Notes: generated by a model from the letters alone, not told the origin. Shown: positions 18,101 through 24,339, counted from the first letter of the stretch. The stretch: DNA of 30,539 nt from Stramenopiles sp. TOSAG23-3 (GCA_900128585.1 LT642229.1:1-30539), one strand, 5' to 3'. Numbers and translations are program-made.

Positions 18101-21090
18101 TACTGCTGCCATTGGCGTACTTCTTTGGTGATGACCCAGTCGCAAAAGCAGAGCAGTCTGTCTCGGAAGAAAAGGTTCGTTTCGATGATGTTTTACTAGG
18201 ACAGACAATCATCGAGCTGCCAAACATTCACGATGATAAACGTGCAGTTGGGAACAGGGAGAAATTTGACAGCTTTTTTCGGTCGCGGTCTGAACGCTGC
18301 CCCTTGACACTGTTTGAAGGGGCAAGTCACTTTGCAATGGGCTCCAAACCTGACCTTTTGTACCGGTACAACGCTTCTAAAATATACCAAGTGGACAACT
18401 GCCCTCCTATTTACGGCTATGCTGGAGAACTTATGATTGAATACAGCTGGAACCCTATCAAGCAATCGTCTTCCGAAAAGCTTGACTTAAAATTTCATAC
18501 AAAACTGGCTGGTGTTGGAATATCTATCATCGATTCCTCACCGTGCGAACTACTCTACTTGGCGCTTCAAAATATATCAATAGATTACGAAGTGTATGGC
18601 GATGGGAGGCAAGACATTGAGTTTAAGCTTGAGAATTTGCAAATTGCAAATCAGCTGCCTCTATGTAGGTACAACATTATGCTGGGTCCTCGTGAAGGCA
18701 CGGCGAGTGGCGATGACAATGAAGAGGTTAGGCCCCTCGTCCATATCAGTACAATTATTTTGCCTTCTGATGAAGAAGATGCGGTTACAAATTTTGACAC
18801 TTTTGCGTTGTCCATTCAAGCCTTGGAACTGAAACTTGACGACGCCTGGTTGAACCGTTTTCTGCACTTTTTACCAGAATTGTATGGCGAAGAAGAAGAT
18901 AGTAGCGAAGGCGAAGTGTTTGTCGAGGGAAACCATAGGCAAGAAATACAAGGAGGCTATGGGTCAAGGTTTGTCTTAGTTTTAGGAGATAACAAATTGT
19001 TTCAAGACCCTGTATTTCATGCTTGCGTTTTACGCAGTGACGATAATATGATTGAGAACACTGCCAAAGTGTATTTTCGATTTTTGCACCTTCACCCGAT
19101 TTCCATAAACATAACGTTTACGTCTTCTGGGGATATTCGGTTGCTTGGCAGTGGAACAAGTACGTCAATGATGGCTTTTCGGGCCGTCATCGACTCCTTG
19201 ACTAATATGTTGTCAAACATAGACAACGCGCCTATTCGTTTAGACGCGCTGTTGATTCAGCACAGTTTCAGTACATGGGGATCGATGACTGATAAGATTA
19301 ATGGTTATTTTATACGTGGAATCATAAAGCAAGTTTACAAAATTCTCGCCTCCGCTGACTTCTTAGGAAACCCAGTAGGTCTGGTAAACTCCTTAGGTTC
19401 TGGAGTAATTTCCTTTTTTTACGAACCTGCAATGGGAATGATGAAGAGCCCGAAAGATTTTGGAAAAGGCGTGAAGCAGGGTACCACAAAGTTGGTTGTC
19501 AGCTCACTACAAGGACTTATGCACACGGCAGGAAAGTTGACGGAGACGCTTAATAAAGGTGTGACCTTTTTTGCAATGAACGATGATTACGTCAAAGAAA
19601 GACGGCGTGCCAATGCTAAACAAGGGCCGAAGAACCTGGGGGATGCTGTTGGCATGGGCATTAAAGATGTGGCAGGAGGGGTATTTTCAGGGTTGAAAGG
19701 GATAGTGTACGACCCCTACAGAGGTTTTAAAAAGTCCGGATTGAAAGGAGCTGCATTTGGGGTTGTTCAAGGTTTAGCGGGCGTCATTGTAAAACCAACT
19801 GCGGGCGCACTCGACATGTTAACCCACACATTCCAGGGGATCAAAAACACGACGGGGGTGTTCGGAGATAAATCTCAAAGTTTTATGAGGACGCGCCTTC
19901 CCCGATTTTTTTCCAAACGCATTATGGCCCGGTACTCTTCGAGGGAGGCAGAAGGTGTTGCATACATGCTGCTGAGAGGTATGAAAGGGGAATACATATA
20001 CCATGTCAAGATACAGGAACGGGATACGTCTGTCAACGTTATTATGTTATCCTCCCATGAGTTCTGCTGCTTGAACATTAAATCGGCTGGTGAAAAATTA
20101 GACCGTGGTCTAAATTTGAAATGGACAATCCCCATGGAAAGAATCCACATGGCAATCCCGCGCGGCTACTGCCTTGCTCTGAGAGAAGGGAGCATCACCC
20201 AATTGCACCGTACCGTGCGGCAAGAAGAATCGCTTCACAGCGGAAAGGTTGAAACAGCGATGCACGAAGCTTTAAATTCCCCCGATATAATGTTGTCCTC
20301 TCTGTCCGGTGAAAGAGTTGTTGAGCTAAACGACGAGGCCGAGGCTATGAACATGGGGCTTGCTATCCGAGAGACCCTCAAAGGCAATTCTGTGCGGTAC
20401 AAGACCTTGATCTGGGACTGGGAAAAAGAGAAACTCAATGCCGAAATCGATGTAACTAATCTTAGGAAAGAGCATTCCAATTTTATGAAAAATGTATACA
20501 AATCATCTCATGCACGGAAATTAGGAGTAGCCAATGATGCAGGCCGACGCAGTCTTATAGACGACGAAGAAAAATCTGTTGAGAGCAGCGGATCTGATTT
20601 GAGTGACGACGACTACGGTGAAGATCCTGCTCTGGACAGGGCAATATCTAGGGTAAAAGAGCACTGCGTTCTTCCAACGGTTTGTGAGATAAAGGGTCAC
20701 ATGAAATTGTTTGAAACACGGGGACGTTTCATGGGGAAAGAACGGCGAGTAGCCTACACAATGTATGACCTTCTAGTAATCGGTAACCAAAGACCCCTTA
20801 CATGCCAGTGGGTTGTGAAGCGTCGCTTCTCTGAGTTTCGGGACCTTCGTAAAAATCTTTTGAAAATAGCAAGTAGTGCCGTCAAAGCCGGTATTCAAGT
20901 TACAAAAATACCTCGTTTACCGAAGCGCCGGTTGGCGGGTAGCACATCGAATGCAGTAATTCGCAGTAGAATTGGTGGTATCGACACATTTATGAAATCC
21001 GTCATCGCTATGGAGATTTTTAAAGATGAAGCAATCTTGCTGGAGTTTGTCAGCGAGGATCCTTTAGATATCCGACCTGTCGAGGAGTAA
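6109..21090 (+). CDS. VPS13: VPS13-family bridge-like lipid transfer protein, 4993 aa, with C2, PDZ-like and PX domains
   Basis: VPS13 proteins form rod-like grooves that carry phospholipids between organelles at contact sites. The start is the first ATG (MFERVASYF), the usual chorein start; the open frame upstream of it has no ATG. Domains seen, in residues: chorein N-terminus 1-120; conserved WWHYAYNAV at 360-368; an acidic linker around 1400-1560 with a FFAT-like EDFFDSPA at 1410-1417; adaptor-binding (VAB/SHR-BD) repeats about 2365-3060; C2 about 3271-3416; PDZ-like about 3755-3848; a possible second divergent C2 about 3940-4115; a conserved segment with GISIIDSSPCELLYL near 4136; the VPS13 C-terminal helical region about 4373-4586; a PH-like part about 4594-4700; and PX about 4858-4985 with KRRFSEF and RLPKRR. 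Human VPS13A-D are roughly 3200-4400 aa, so this one is long. A single 15-kb exon with no stop is striking. The first ~1.6 kb looks more GC-rich than the rest. Confidence 0.97.
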   Translation: MFERVASYFLTKYLGWLVKGLDADKLNISIWGGDVVLHDLELQEEALDFLELPVQVKRGYLKTLRLNIPWSSIGSSPSIVELDGLYCVAYPSDQFEYNEEEEKARQSADRSAQLEALNAAEKKDAAAGGGGGGGGYFAGMITKIVQNLKLVISNVHIRLEDKSSDPRHPFAVGMVLQEIRLDGASFQNIAEASIDSRGDELVTKPDGMIRKAFVIKGFAVYFDSDLHEEINYISVGDNDTAEVLIHEMQNLGITDGDGEAEAPLPCTPKHFLVQPVTVEIYAAVDDQMVGGLGAAAYYGTGKLPPAMDVRIDISTFGVKLAKRQYRDLLNCISFFSNHATISKNRKFRPKVQVREDPAKWWHYAYNAVILELREKKKSLRWDKLVLTVKQRKEYIELQKRKNKKYAETFGLTKLSADVAATAQAVRLEDNFAIGEIVEMRKRAEHEVMGELREEKMRCATGVGAAGESQGWVAWMWGSADPEEEEHQDDEEGEFQISKEEKKKFNQLFANGAEQRDKMIAIIAEGSKDRASMILNFKLSSIDVQIGTVWDKSSVMNLKIDSLFSSVKMLNDSTLVNAHINNLHVQDVGSDSAEECLEIVRRPANRMHPMKRAGDNQLLQLSYLTSAAASSDSGAATAHLKLTFRPLDITVSFPFLDGVSAFFAPEEQVNLDNFIFAAAEQAEALRQTSAAKAQDVLSSSSKMLVDVTISPPTILVPADVSWTAEGDGAGSLPGNGHDLMLCVAIGELTIASVEGLVCEEISLSDAVTPFHKPSQEYDPLAVTVTGTKVIIASRLKDYRDEVTQTEHDLQLITNLDIELQVDRCIAPFHVDTPNLRIGGMIKSLDVRLSSRKLKQIQLLSETMFASPENVDVSGRETAMGTDQGAVAPPDKRSPNAGLSSASLRLLQRSVSIAAQISIQNVSVSLSSRSSTVLGQPHYVEGLTKEIIHVALSGLTVEYLARTYDSSIFAAIEGFAIEDLLSSQEAASAPREQQHYLINDKAVSTHEWANREYSQTNSDFLNCKVWMVSPDSPDAAICKAGTDVSAHIGALTIVSNLDLLAILTRFFGDDGAPSPAAGVTPDATAVPAPENMPTEDGSSVEKLNVRLSMGTLAVLLDYCNRKSEKATTSCVGSLTFANALIGYEATLASMRVMLNTGSLSFLDHTEPGKLYKGCIITNDELLTAANRALIRPKVKRAGTLRDAAIVSRCFTCWKRCAWKNGYLLRSNQLSTTCTIFSKNRKWANLVLAQNDEKKISALNVLYDSSPLFNGYDSNLVVHLNFVQYNYLARFLAEFFWYLDNFYESLWPGSMKEYYDMQQNPDMQVYYTPSSLPKMKVIANDFKICIPLSSTSHQRGEICMDKLILVNSDQLDTAPQRSSPNSIGAGGEGLQGTPRISEATFASDSDRSSDSDEDFFDSPAKRKAGSTVIHLGDLKAASYDTDVETIGEQTDEELYMSYNESSDDEDWEEAAGDDDLLNASQAVNISPEDQFESDRYRNTSEMLDHFMAFSNEIATKVGRPSSRPATPVARSTQENLDHFIGISDGHLDEYIDESGKANINGHAVQNQKETPERLRKMRISLVNFTFMTYLKTPKKYSGSLGAAQAASSDLYGVALIPSVDWEMQFDMPEKINDSGAMNGKLAPMVIGLHFPEATIALSYRQYCFILELLSRNLSEDFIVVQPLASYRPPPVIDGAAKWLECPITFRSLALELSDFRPSGETLDEYTEVCLTKLVLKDAKLNYASTNIGSMLVDINAATLLAYDLGESRQNFAEQYLCVLKGATEGGKGWSIKYHAIVLEADLGEEKLKCDSVIDLQFNGLDLVVSPGLLDFINYWTAEDPMDWDGPYPPWPEPIEYQNTMLLLLEDTKICAVIGDVMENPNDTPICVSLQIDVDLQTTDIDMDLKLNIFNLRGYRSSPKFSETSQSNDDLIQPFQTHVRLIQKEKVKGVNSKRCSRTITMTASEPLNIVLLEKNYVTLMNVSVLLGGGEEVESEDDGTAEQISTEQIEDKPELTSKEMYGFADNVYVEIPAIYITIVKDIEYYLPLLQLSLWRLTALYQTDSLQLGGKSLHNYMKSEILISVAIDFFNQSLSLWEPLVELWPVKASIKQLDKQDANNLSMAAPIEQWKSKTFGDNEEESNGISIMVSTEQRLDINVTPVCLIAINRTVSVLSVGDECQGSVRSSSVGSSFVSHEVKNSLGLDTVVWEESIDLCPEMATRNAEKVKREHEFCLKCIKRPWLNVANNKVVHVATGGRAPFGVSKHDKTFGARNSWAGDLETPQDYKNSRVAAFRFQRDGVYFELAPVPIDQVGRCVRKVIQSEGKDGKRRPHAEKRVRSSSYYKQTAEEVELHIAARSKTIICDVYLNSGKRVLHLRSSVMVKNLLHINLSIVITDGGNNSETHIIDFPSGYIVALPLYVLDPDFKGDVHVQPTAKDAGNDFIYQPRQMRVQEIIRDVHRCHNRQRAVDLEPEDSSEEVKKLASAFSPSLINFKFKSKASNEVFNCRVCSAVSDLCGDKINVSRLREHVETIDDMPEILMSFLPALVIDNLLPCPINFVLELSDKLGISEEGMLLPGQGSSITNVKIPPRTKTDMMPCPIVVSVPAVNGKTALVKKLLGDKNSRLDFHRPLVMSVKLLANSVGEYPPTVCNLRIEAEVPWKLHGYTLMDPRAPFSLIPVRIRIYCSYWIFNRTNLAPGLGLQFACKPDRSKRDKGEFNIFGQFPGEVASTALPKAKSAKGSSKPLETAQRTQSVEKNSRSIVTLRDERFAIQLYDMENTEASDEAYLKARVVEVGQNSLSEWSKKLPLHGVGVDQYLPIPGTKTENRIFGFGITIQQAPGIFSRTKVVTFGTGHYILNGTGFDIEWAQVKSPDKSFLKGMKNSNDKEYRRAYIPPDLVSQTKIVPSKEKCNMHWHKSGKDKTMSIRINKKGWFWSSEFSVENLNDFVITVENSAEGNMADDWDKVEPPHDHRGVSPFKGHKTQKTKKYLNIQVKTNDASVLIVITEIDQGNPPYRIDNQCTCASLRFVQKGIGAGEQETLSPMTSAYYAWSEPTLEKKLLVQAVPIYGPNSNRSARTLTNMSKSLFREGVGVAKAAKKAAVSAGKKAARKSIKLLGTADSEIETHIPESVAEFTVFGVLRAHVDIGLGVAPLSSPSIEEYALDEIERHQDLKIITYRLKNKAHVSVSLQVEVHMEGPTKVLTVTDIPYFHPGGLSSAQSEGAGMSEKLRMAQQRARKRALEKALKNTIAIKTQCKALASRQYVDNDILRDSNRKESLFMRVHIIAGRDLAVADMTTSDPFVETWLGNSGERPNKDNPHTLKTRIIPATLNPIWDEDTVWEFKWNDPLLETNCKLNVHAWDHDTIGKNDSLGIASVPIGRLIQDFKTMGKEDQGDGYDFWIPLHPISKQSLGRGQIRVNVQFSTNPDVLRAEYELTMLSSYASMIDGVINELQQTIRSHSKHPEKQLEDAEDHISATDSIAPTDSIAPTESSIADDNLTEEKIIGKQLSILIQAGEKLIDPNTALWLTQKKALHFTFEANGATEEIHKRLRKLFHANVASYAVYRKALGGGGVSGYLECQKPTFLKSLSRIGNNMFQFNVRKIKRCDVYNAICQGAIPSKDLEPTYDVIELGSWYPEYRIKLYAVVSFEGESRRTQQHAPILDFGEMNIAPQHSEASESPRSKARRGSKNFDTHSYAKAPRSIIEKKTISETEELEERIKSLRCSVFDLGENIRKLSVMDHADYQSGFISTWGLGTTCIMGDGSVGLALQEKMFSAGENDPKSTSEGSLYLSCILAVAPNSPAAAQGVEVNHCIVVVGDKIVAGKRISEVKHLLANQRNRPSPLPIRVAAYKDAVVIARTYYREGMEGLKDLRTAIIRDYMKKNKTIADHRKLSAIEELEERKDESDEANAKSNMAGAMLEEAPGKKSSRKSSRDLLTFSSFVHVGWSNDVQFDSEQFEADEEPTSDRYARISIYANTSEVHGDEKSGTEDGELILETSQNQDLLLPLAYFFGDDPVAKAEQSVSEEKVRFDDVLLGQTIIELPNIHDDKRAVGNREKFDSFFRSRSERCPLTLFEGASHFAMGSKPDLLYRYNASKIYQVDNCPPIYGYAGELMIEYSWNPIKQSSSEKLDLKFHTKLAGVGISIIDSSPCELLYLALQNISIDYEVYGDGRQDIEFKLENLQIANQLPLCRYNIMLGPREGTASGDDNEEVRPLVHISTIILPSDEEDAVTNFDTFALSIQALELKLDDAWLNRFLHFLPELYGEEEDSSEGEVFVEGNHRQEIQGGYGSRFVLVLGDNKLFQDPVFHACVLRSDDNMIENTAKVYFRFLHLHPISINITFTSSGDIRLLGSGTSTSMMAFRAVIDSLTNMLSNIDNAPIRLDALLIQHSFSTWGSMTDKINGYFIRGIIKQVYKILASADFLGNPVGLVNSLGSGVISFFYEPAMGMMKSPKDFGKGVKQGTTKLVVSSLQGLMHTAGKLTETLNKGVTFFAMNDDYVKERRRANAKQGPKNLGDAVGMGIKDVAGGVFSGLKGIVYDPYRGFKKSGLKGAAFGVVQGLAGVIVKPTAGALDMLTHTFQGIKNTTGVFGDKSQSFMRTRLPRFFSKRIMARYSSREAEGVAYMLLRGMKGEYIYHVKIQERDTSVNVIMLSSHEFCCLNIKSAGEKLDRGLNLKWTIPMERIHMAIPRGYCLALREGSITQLHRTVRQEESLHSGKVETAMHEALNSPDIMLSSLSGERVVELNDEAEAMNMGLAIRETLKGNSVRYKTLIWDWEKEKLNAEIDVTNLRKEHSNFMKNVYKSSHARKLGVANDAGRRSLIDDEEKSVESSGSDLSDDDYGEDPALDRAISRVKEHCVLPTVCEIKGHMKLFETRGRFMGKERRVAYTMYDLLVIGNQRPLTCQWVVKRRFSEFRDLRKNLLKIASSAVKAGIQVTKIPRLPKRRLAGSTSNAVIRSRIGGIDTFMKSVIAMEIFKDEAILLEFVSEDPLDIRPVEE

Positions 21091-21674
21091 GTTCATGCGC
21101 GCCCAATCTAAGTAAGATCATAAGCGTGCTAAAACATCTAGGAAAAAAAAGAAGAAAATTGGCTGTTATTTATTATAAGAAGTAATTAAATTTAGCGTCC
21201 TCATACCCTAATCCTAACTTGGTTCTGTAGTTTTGTTTCATTGTTGGTTGTCAATCAACCCGAGGGGATGATATATTTTCCAATGAACGATTTGATTCCA
21301 TTTGTCCATTAACGTCCTCATCCGATATCTGACTCAGAGATAAATCAATCCTTGTACGATCTTCCAAGCAGCGGCTTAATTGTTTTTGAGGTGCTCGTTG
21401 TCTGTCTTGTAAAACGTTTTTAAACAAAGCATATACTGGCTGTTTATTTAAAAGTAAAAACTTTTAATGATAAATTAGACTCTAAGGCATTATAAAATTA
21501 AAAACGCATTCTTATTAATTCTTTAGAGTATCTCGTAATGCTTAAGAATTACTGTGTACACATTTTTTGATTTTTTAAAAGGTGTAGACTTGAAATTTTG
21601 GACTATGATACGTATATTATAATAAACTGAGGACAGACACTTTAAATCATGTTATGAAACGCCTTTTGTGCCTG
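21091..21674. other. Convergent 3' gap between VPS13 and the SET gene
   Basis: AT-rich sequence holding the two 3' untranslated regions. An AATAAA at 21621-21626 is on the + strand, too far from the VPS13 stop (about 530 bp) to be assigned safely. There is only a short A/G run near 21141-21157 and no long purine tract. I see no gene. Confidence 0.55.
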
Positions 21675-22982
21675 TCAAAAGTGCACACGTAACATTGTTT
21701 CGGTGTGCCTAACAAAATTCTGTAGAATCGATAACTCCCGGGCATGCAGTCTGCCGATTTTGCACAGTCTAGAACGGCAAAAAGGATACTTGGATGTTGT
21801 CGATGGAACGTGCTGGCTTAATAGTTTAATTCGATGCTTTGCAATTCTTACGCCTATTTTAAGTGCTTTTACTTCCAGGGTTTTAGAATAAGAGGTTTCT
21901 CTTCCTTCTTCTTTAGACAATTTTTCAAGCATTTCAATGTTTGTTTTATCCGCTGCCAAAATACGGCAGAGAGTTACTGAATCGTTGTCTCCAAACCCAT
22001 TTTTCATAATTCTCAGTTGCGTCAGTTTCTTCTGTTTCAGTAACTTTCGTTTTCGCTTTAAGGGCCTCTTAATTCTTAGCTCTTTCATGTATCTCAATCT
22101 TCTCAAGTTCAGCGGAATCCGCACTACTTCCTTGTCGCCCTCCGCATTAGGTACAAAATCGTATTGCAAAAGAAAATCTTCGCTGCTCAGGCCCGGTCCG
22201 TAATTTATTAGCAATTCCGTGTCTGCGGCTATCGGTGCAGTAGTTTGAACGACCATTTGGTTGCCATTTTTTATTTCGTACTGCGTGTTGTAGTCGTTGG
22301 AGTCGTGGTTGAAAAACGACAAATATGGAAAAATTACTCTTCTGGTCGTACCAGAGAGCATGCCAGGCACGTCGAATGCTCGTGTTAATACGACGGACAT
22401 TGCCACCTGGAATTCGCTCAATAAAACCTCCGTCCGATGACCATCATCCAAATCTCCATAAATTTTCGCAAAGTACTTTCTCAGCGTTCCTTCACGAACA
22501 TTTAATTTCTCTACTTTTTCCAGGAAAAATAGACCAGCTTTCTCCGCGACAGTCCAATTGAATAGATTTATTGTTGGTGGCAGAGAATCGAACCAAATTT
22601 TGTACTTGGTTCGTAATTTTGCGGTGAAGTTCAGAGCCAATATGTTACTTGCCAAATCAAACGTGTCTTTGTCAAAGGAGCAAACCTCTGACTCCCCTGA
22701 TCCTGTATTCGAAGAGACTGCGTGATTTTGTTCTACTCTTATATCGTTCTCCCAGTCAAAAGGATACACCTCTAAAACCACTGTGTTTGCCGGTATGTTA
22801 TGTTTTGCAAAAATACCTCTCCCCCCGATTGCAGACTCCCTAATGTCAAGTTTTGAGTGCACTTTACCATGCAACTTGGTTTCCACCCATTTGACGAATT
22901 CTCCATTTGTCACCTTGGCACTCACCTTGGCACTCACCCAAAACAAATGCAGAAAACCGGCAAGCAGCGCAAACTTCCACAT
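21675..22982 (-). CDS. SET-domain protein methyltransferase (Rubisco LSMT/SETD3-like) with predicted signal peptide
   Basis: The 435-residue protein has a SET domain of the class that methylates non-histone lysine or histidine. Visible are GGRGIFAKHNIP at 53-64 (SAM-site GRG), FPYLSFFNHDSN at 218-229 (the NH motif) and ELLINYGPG at 256-264 with the catalytic-type Y261, followed by a helical C-terminal part like the substrate-binding domain of the LSMT group. Residues 1-18 are a hydrophobic stretch with a basic start (MWKFALLAGFLHLFWVSA), a good match to an ER signal peptide, and N-x-T sites (NFT 118, NWT 142) follow. SET enzymes of this group normally act in cytosol, nucleus or plastid, so a secretory entry is odd. 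The substrate is not predictable. A possible upstream ORF of 11 codons lies at 23022-23057 on the same strand. The start is the first ATG of the frame. Confidence 0.9.
   Translation of the reverse strand: MWKFALLAGFLHLFWVSAKVSAKVTNGEFVKWVETKLHGKVHSKLDIRESAIGGRGIFAKHNIPANTVVLEVYPFDWENDIRVEQNHAVSSNTGSGESEVCSFDKDTFDLASNILALNFTAKLRTKYKIWFDSLPPTINLFNWTVAEKAGLFFLEKVEKLNVREGTLRKYFAKIYGDLDDGHRTEVLLSEFQVAMSVVLTRAFDVPGMLSGTTRRVIFPYLSFFNHDSNDYNTQYEIKNGNQMVVQTTAPIAADTELLINYGPGLSSEDFLLQYDFVPNAEGDKEVVRIPLNLRRLRYMKELRIKRPLKRKRKLLKQKKLTQLRIMKNGFGDNDSVTLCRILAADKTNIEMLEKLSKEEGRETSYSKTLEVKALKIGVRIAKHRIKLLSQHVPSTTSKYPFCRSRLCKIGRLHARELSILQNFVRHTETMLRVHF
22911..22934 (-). repeat. 12-bp tandem duplication at the signal-peptide cleavage region
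   Basis: CACCTTGGCACT (+ strand) is present twice in a row and encodes SAKV SAKV at residues 17-24 of the SET protein, where a signal peptidase would be expected to cut (VSA-KV). The frame is kept. Confidence 0.9.
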
Positions 22983-23268
22983 TTACAGCGTGCACCGGAG
23001 GAAAGGCTACTTCTACACCTTTCAGAAAAGAACTGCAGCTGCACCACGTTCAATCATTTGTGGTAGATCTTATGGTTTTATTCATTTACTTCTGCGCTCG
23101 CTTTCTAAAAATAATTTTAAAAAATCACACGTTCGTGTATAGTTTCACACATTTATATAAGCCTGATGTTTATTGGGTTTACAGTATTTTTTGATAAAAA
23201 AATGGAAATAATTAATATAATTATTATTTTATTATAGCTAATATTATAAATAATAATAAAAAAAAATT

Positions 23269-23355
23269 GAGAGAAGAAGAAGAAAAGAAGAAAGAAGAAG
23301 AAAGAAGAAGAAGAAAGAAGAAGAAAGAAGAAGAAAGAAGAAGAAAGAAGAAGAA
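23269..23355 (+). repeat. GAA/GAAA purine tract
   Basis: Eighty-seven bases with only A and G on the + strand, mostly (AAG)nA units. It lies about 290 bp upstream of the SET start, on whose coding strand it reads as TTC. Confidence 0.95.
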
Positions 23356-23363
23356 TGAAAAAA

Positions 23364-23377
23364 AACAACAACAACAA
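23364..23377 (+). repeat. CAA microsatellite
   Basis: Four AAC units next to the GAA tract and 12 bp before the large palindrome. Confidence 0.8.
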
Positions 23378-23389
23378 TATTTTTTTTTA

Positions 23390-23457
23390 TACAGTTCTTG
23401 ACAGCACTTCCTAGACTACGCCTAGGCGTAGTCTAGGAAGTGCGGTCAAGAACTGTA
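23390..23457. repeat. 68-bp near-perfect palindrome without spacer
   Basis: The arms 23390-23423 and 23424-23457 are reverse complements over 34 bp with a single mismatch (A at 23403 against G at 23444). The centre is CCTAGG. It is more GC-rich than its surroundings and could extrude as a cruciform or, if transcribed, form a 34-bp hairpin. It has no flanking transposon ends that I can see. Confidence 0.95.
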
Positions 23458-23777
23458 ATAATATATAAATATATTATTAGTCTATTATTATTATCAGCCC
23501 CTATAATAATAATAATAATATTATATTATTTATTACCAGTAGTAGTATTATTATTATATATATTTTTAAAAAAATCGCCTACTTTTTCTTATTTGAAGTT
23601 ATTGAATATAATTGCACTTTCAATCACCTTTACATCTACAAAATTATGCCTTAATTAAAAATGTCAATGGATACGGAACATGTTGAAACGTGTTGGACGT
23701 GATAGTGACATTAACTGTTCAACGAAGAATTCAACGGAAAGAAAACCTTGGTGTTTGCAGTATACATATTGTTTCGG

Positions 23778-24152
23778 ATGTGTTCAATAGGACGGTGTCG
23801 TCGGCGGAGACACTCCGCCCCATCCTCTCTGAACGGCCACCAGAACCTCTTGCCCGGTGCGGTTCAGAGCGGGGTCGCGTGTTATGGGCGGCGCAGAACT
23901 GTTGTTGGTGAAATATTTGACCGTGCCGATCCAAGCGGTCCAAACAATTTGATGGAAAATCTACTGTTAGTCAGCCATAAAATTAGAGAAAACTCGTACA
24001 TCATTGAACAAGTACTTCGTGACTTGCAGTCGACGCAAGAGAGTTACGAGCACCTTCTTGAAAGCTGGCAGCGTAACTCAAGCTTTGACAGCGCGGCGTG
24101 TAACCAGTCCCGCAGTGTGGCGTCGGAAACCTCTCAATTCCGAGCCATGTAG
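23778..24152 (+). CDS. Small unrecognised protein with a helical segment, 124 aa
   Basis: I do not recognise this protein. The start is the first in-frame ATG and the stop is TAG. The N-terminus is Arg-rich (RCRRRRHS, 6-13, a basophilic kinase-like site), then GRRRTVVGEIFDRAD at 37-51. Residues 57-98 look like an amphipathic helix or short coiled coil (NLMENLLLVSHKIREN onwards), followed by a Ser-rich tail. An AATAAA at 24224-24229, 72 bp after the stop, fits a polyadenylation signal. The position fits the pattern in this window: divergent from the SET gene across a purine-tract gap, and convergent with the PGP-repeat gene. It is the better supported of the two small ORFs, but no homology is claimed. 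Confidence 0.5.
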   Translation: MCSIGRCRRRRHSAPSSLNGHQNLLPGAVQSGVACYGRRRTVVGEIFDRADPSGPNNLMENLLLVSHKIRENSYIIEQVLRDLQSTQESYEHLLESWQRNSSFDSAACNQSRSVASETSQFRAM

Positions 24153-24223
24153 AGACGGCCAAACGGTTTGCGTTCTCACGAGTCACGTAGATAATAGGCT
24201 TTACGAAAATGTATTTTCAAAAC

Positions 24224-24229
24224 AATAAA
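24224..24229 (+). terminator. Candidate polyadenylation signal AATAAA
   Basis: A canonical hexamer 72 bp after the stop of the 124-aa ORF, within an AT-rich 3' region. Such hexamers also occur by chance in AT-rich DNA. Confidence 0.4.
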
Positions 24230-24339
24230 TTATATTTTATGAATTTTGAATTAAAAAATAAATAAAATTTAAATTATGCCCGCCCCTGACAAGGAGGAAC
24301 GGCTTATCCACGCCTTACAAACATACACGCCACACGCCT

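Larger units (their letters stand above)
22983..23777. other. Divergent gap between the SET gene and the 124-aa ORF
   Basis: The SET-side end (22983 to about 23100) is of mixed composition and probably the leader. The middle is very AT-rich with a GAA tract, a CAA repeat, a large palindrome and TAA/TTA repeats. No protein gene is supported. Confidence 0.6.

Noticed and set aside
22580-22600. tRNA-like GAATCGAACC string
   Set aside because: It lies within the SET coding region and has no matching acceptor or D arm.
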